In this document: positions 63,547 to 64,000 of the stretch, in pieces | Layout: each line of letters starts with the position of its first letter | How positions within the stretch are numbered: the first letter of the stretch is position 1 | Assembly (NCBI GenBank): GCA_963765545.1 | Contig: CAVXWW010000005.1 | Coordinates: forward strand, 17,514-81,513 | Length of the DNA stretch: 64,000 nt | DNA from: JARRPM01 sp963765545 | GTDB lineage: Bacteria > Pseudomonadota > Gammaproteobacteria > Pseudomonadales > Halieaceae | Direction: 5' to 3' | Made by a program: the position numbers and the translations under genes | The notes under the pieces: model-generated | Database searches by the model: none | Seen by the model: only the letters and a program-made list of their open reading frames with translations | What the model was told of the DNA's origin: nothing

Positions 63547-64000
63547 CCACTCTCAGCACCGCACCACCCCGCAGACGATAGATTTGCCCTGTATGTGGAC
63601 AGGAACTGCTTCCTTCACCGACCAGCGGTAAGTCCAACCGCTCGCCAAATTCACTCATCCACTCAACAACCTGCCGCCCAGGCACACCAACCACCAGGGC
63701 ATAATCAGGTACATCAGATAGAGCTGACAGCCCCCGCCCCAACGAAAGCATAACGGCCGACAGTTACACCACACAGAATAGTGCAGTTGGCACCAAGGGA
63801 CGCGCCTTTTCGAATTAGGGTATCCCTGTACTCGTTCTTGCGCTCAATGGCAGCTCGAGGATTGTAAACGTTCGTAAACACAACACTAGGACCACAAAAC
63901 ACATCTGCCTCCATGGAGACATTGTCGTAAACAGATACGTTATTTTGAACTTTGCATTTATCGCCCAGGGAAACCCTGTTACCCACAAATACATTCTGCC
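63539..64000 (-). pseudogene. wbpD: Left-handed beta-helix acetyltransferase (WbpD-like), frameshifted and partial
   Basis: The N-terminus lies beyond the right edge. The first visible frame reads VSLGDKCKVQNNVSVYDNV, FCGPSVVFTNVYNP and ANCTILCGVTVGRYAFVGAG, hexapeptide-repeat coils. A shift near 63725 leads to SDVPDYALVVGVPGRQVVEW, and the gene ends at 63539 just inside the wbpE start. The pair matches WbpD/WbpE of UDP-diNAcManA synthesis in B-band O-antigen pathways; WbpA/WbpB would be expected further right. Confidence 0.8.

Noticed and set aside
1..64000. CRISPR array, prophage, IS element
   Set aside because: No array of regularly spaced repeats, no integrase, transposase or phage structural genes were seen on either strand.

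Overview
This window looks like chromosome from a marine gammaproteobacterium. The order yebC-ruvCAB-ybgC-tolQRAB-pal-cpoB-queE-queC and the order lipB-ybeD-dacA-rlpA-mltB-rodA-mrdA-rlmH-rsfS-nadD-proA are both the pseudomonad/Cellvibrionales arrangement. A RegB/RegA redox system, a leucine/isovalerate (liu) operon and a desaturase with a coiled-coil tail would suit the Halieaceae (OM60/NOR5) or a neighbouring family. That family placement is an inference. No rRNA, tRNA, CRISPR array, transposase or phage gene was seen.

Layout. 1-12.5 kb (minus strand): queuosine genes, the Tol-Pal envelope complex, the RuvABC resolvasome, a YebC-type protein, aspS, an FmdB zinc ribbon and an HU-like protein with a histone-H1-like tail. 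12.8-21.5 kb: proS, a LuxR-type regulator next to a glutamine-synthetase-like ligase, a secreted EEP-fold protein, a MATE transporter, a fatty acid desaturase and a glutathione peroxidase. 21.6-35 kb: prfC, a quinone-sensing RegB/RegA pair, then a long minus-strand run for lipoylation, the cell-elongation peptidoglycan machinery (PBP5/6, RlpA, MltB, RodA, PBP2), ribosome factors, NAD and proline synthesis. 35-42.3 kb: a DsbA-fold isomerase and the operon liuR-liuA-liuB-liuD-liuE, which has a perfect LiuR-type palindrome in its promoter. liuC is missing, and the liuB-liuD gap holds an 88-bp element with a perfect 16-bp inverted repeat. 42.3-53.2 kb: an amidohydrolase, YaeQ, a sterol-desaturase-family protein, a DUF2959 lipoprotein, an alkylation-repair pair (Ada/AlkA fusion plus Ogt), CysQ, YrfG, HslR, a diguanylate cyclase and an SGNH-like membrane-anchored protein. 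53.2-64 kb: dxs and then an AT-richer surface-polysaccharide locus with a methyltransferase, three glycosyltransferases, a flippase, an HPr-kinase-like protein and WbpE/WbpD-type sugar-nucleotide genes.

The most striking feature is the change at about 54.9 kb. All genes before it are open; from there to the right edge seven of the nine genes carry frameshifts, starting with the 3' end of the normally essential dxs. Their conserved motifs remain readable by switching frame. Either the assembly is poor here or the locus is decaying. The dxs case favours sequence error.

How the genes work together: the left half is housekeeping (envelope integrity, recombination, translation, elongation of the cell wall). 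The accessory content is the redox two-component system, the leucine catabolic operon, the LuxR/ligase pair and the polysaccharide locus.
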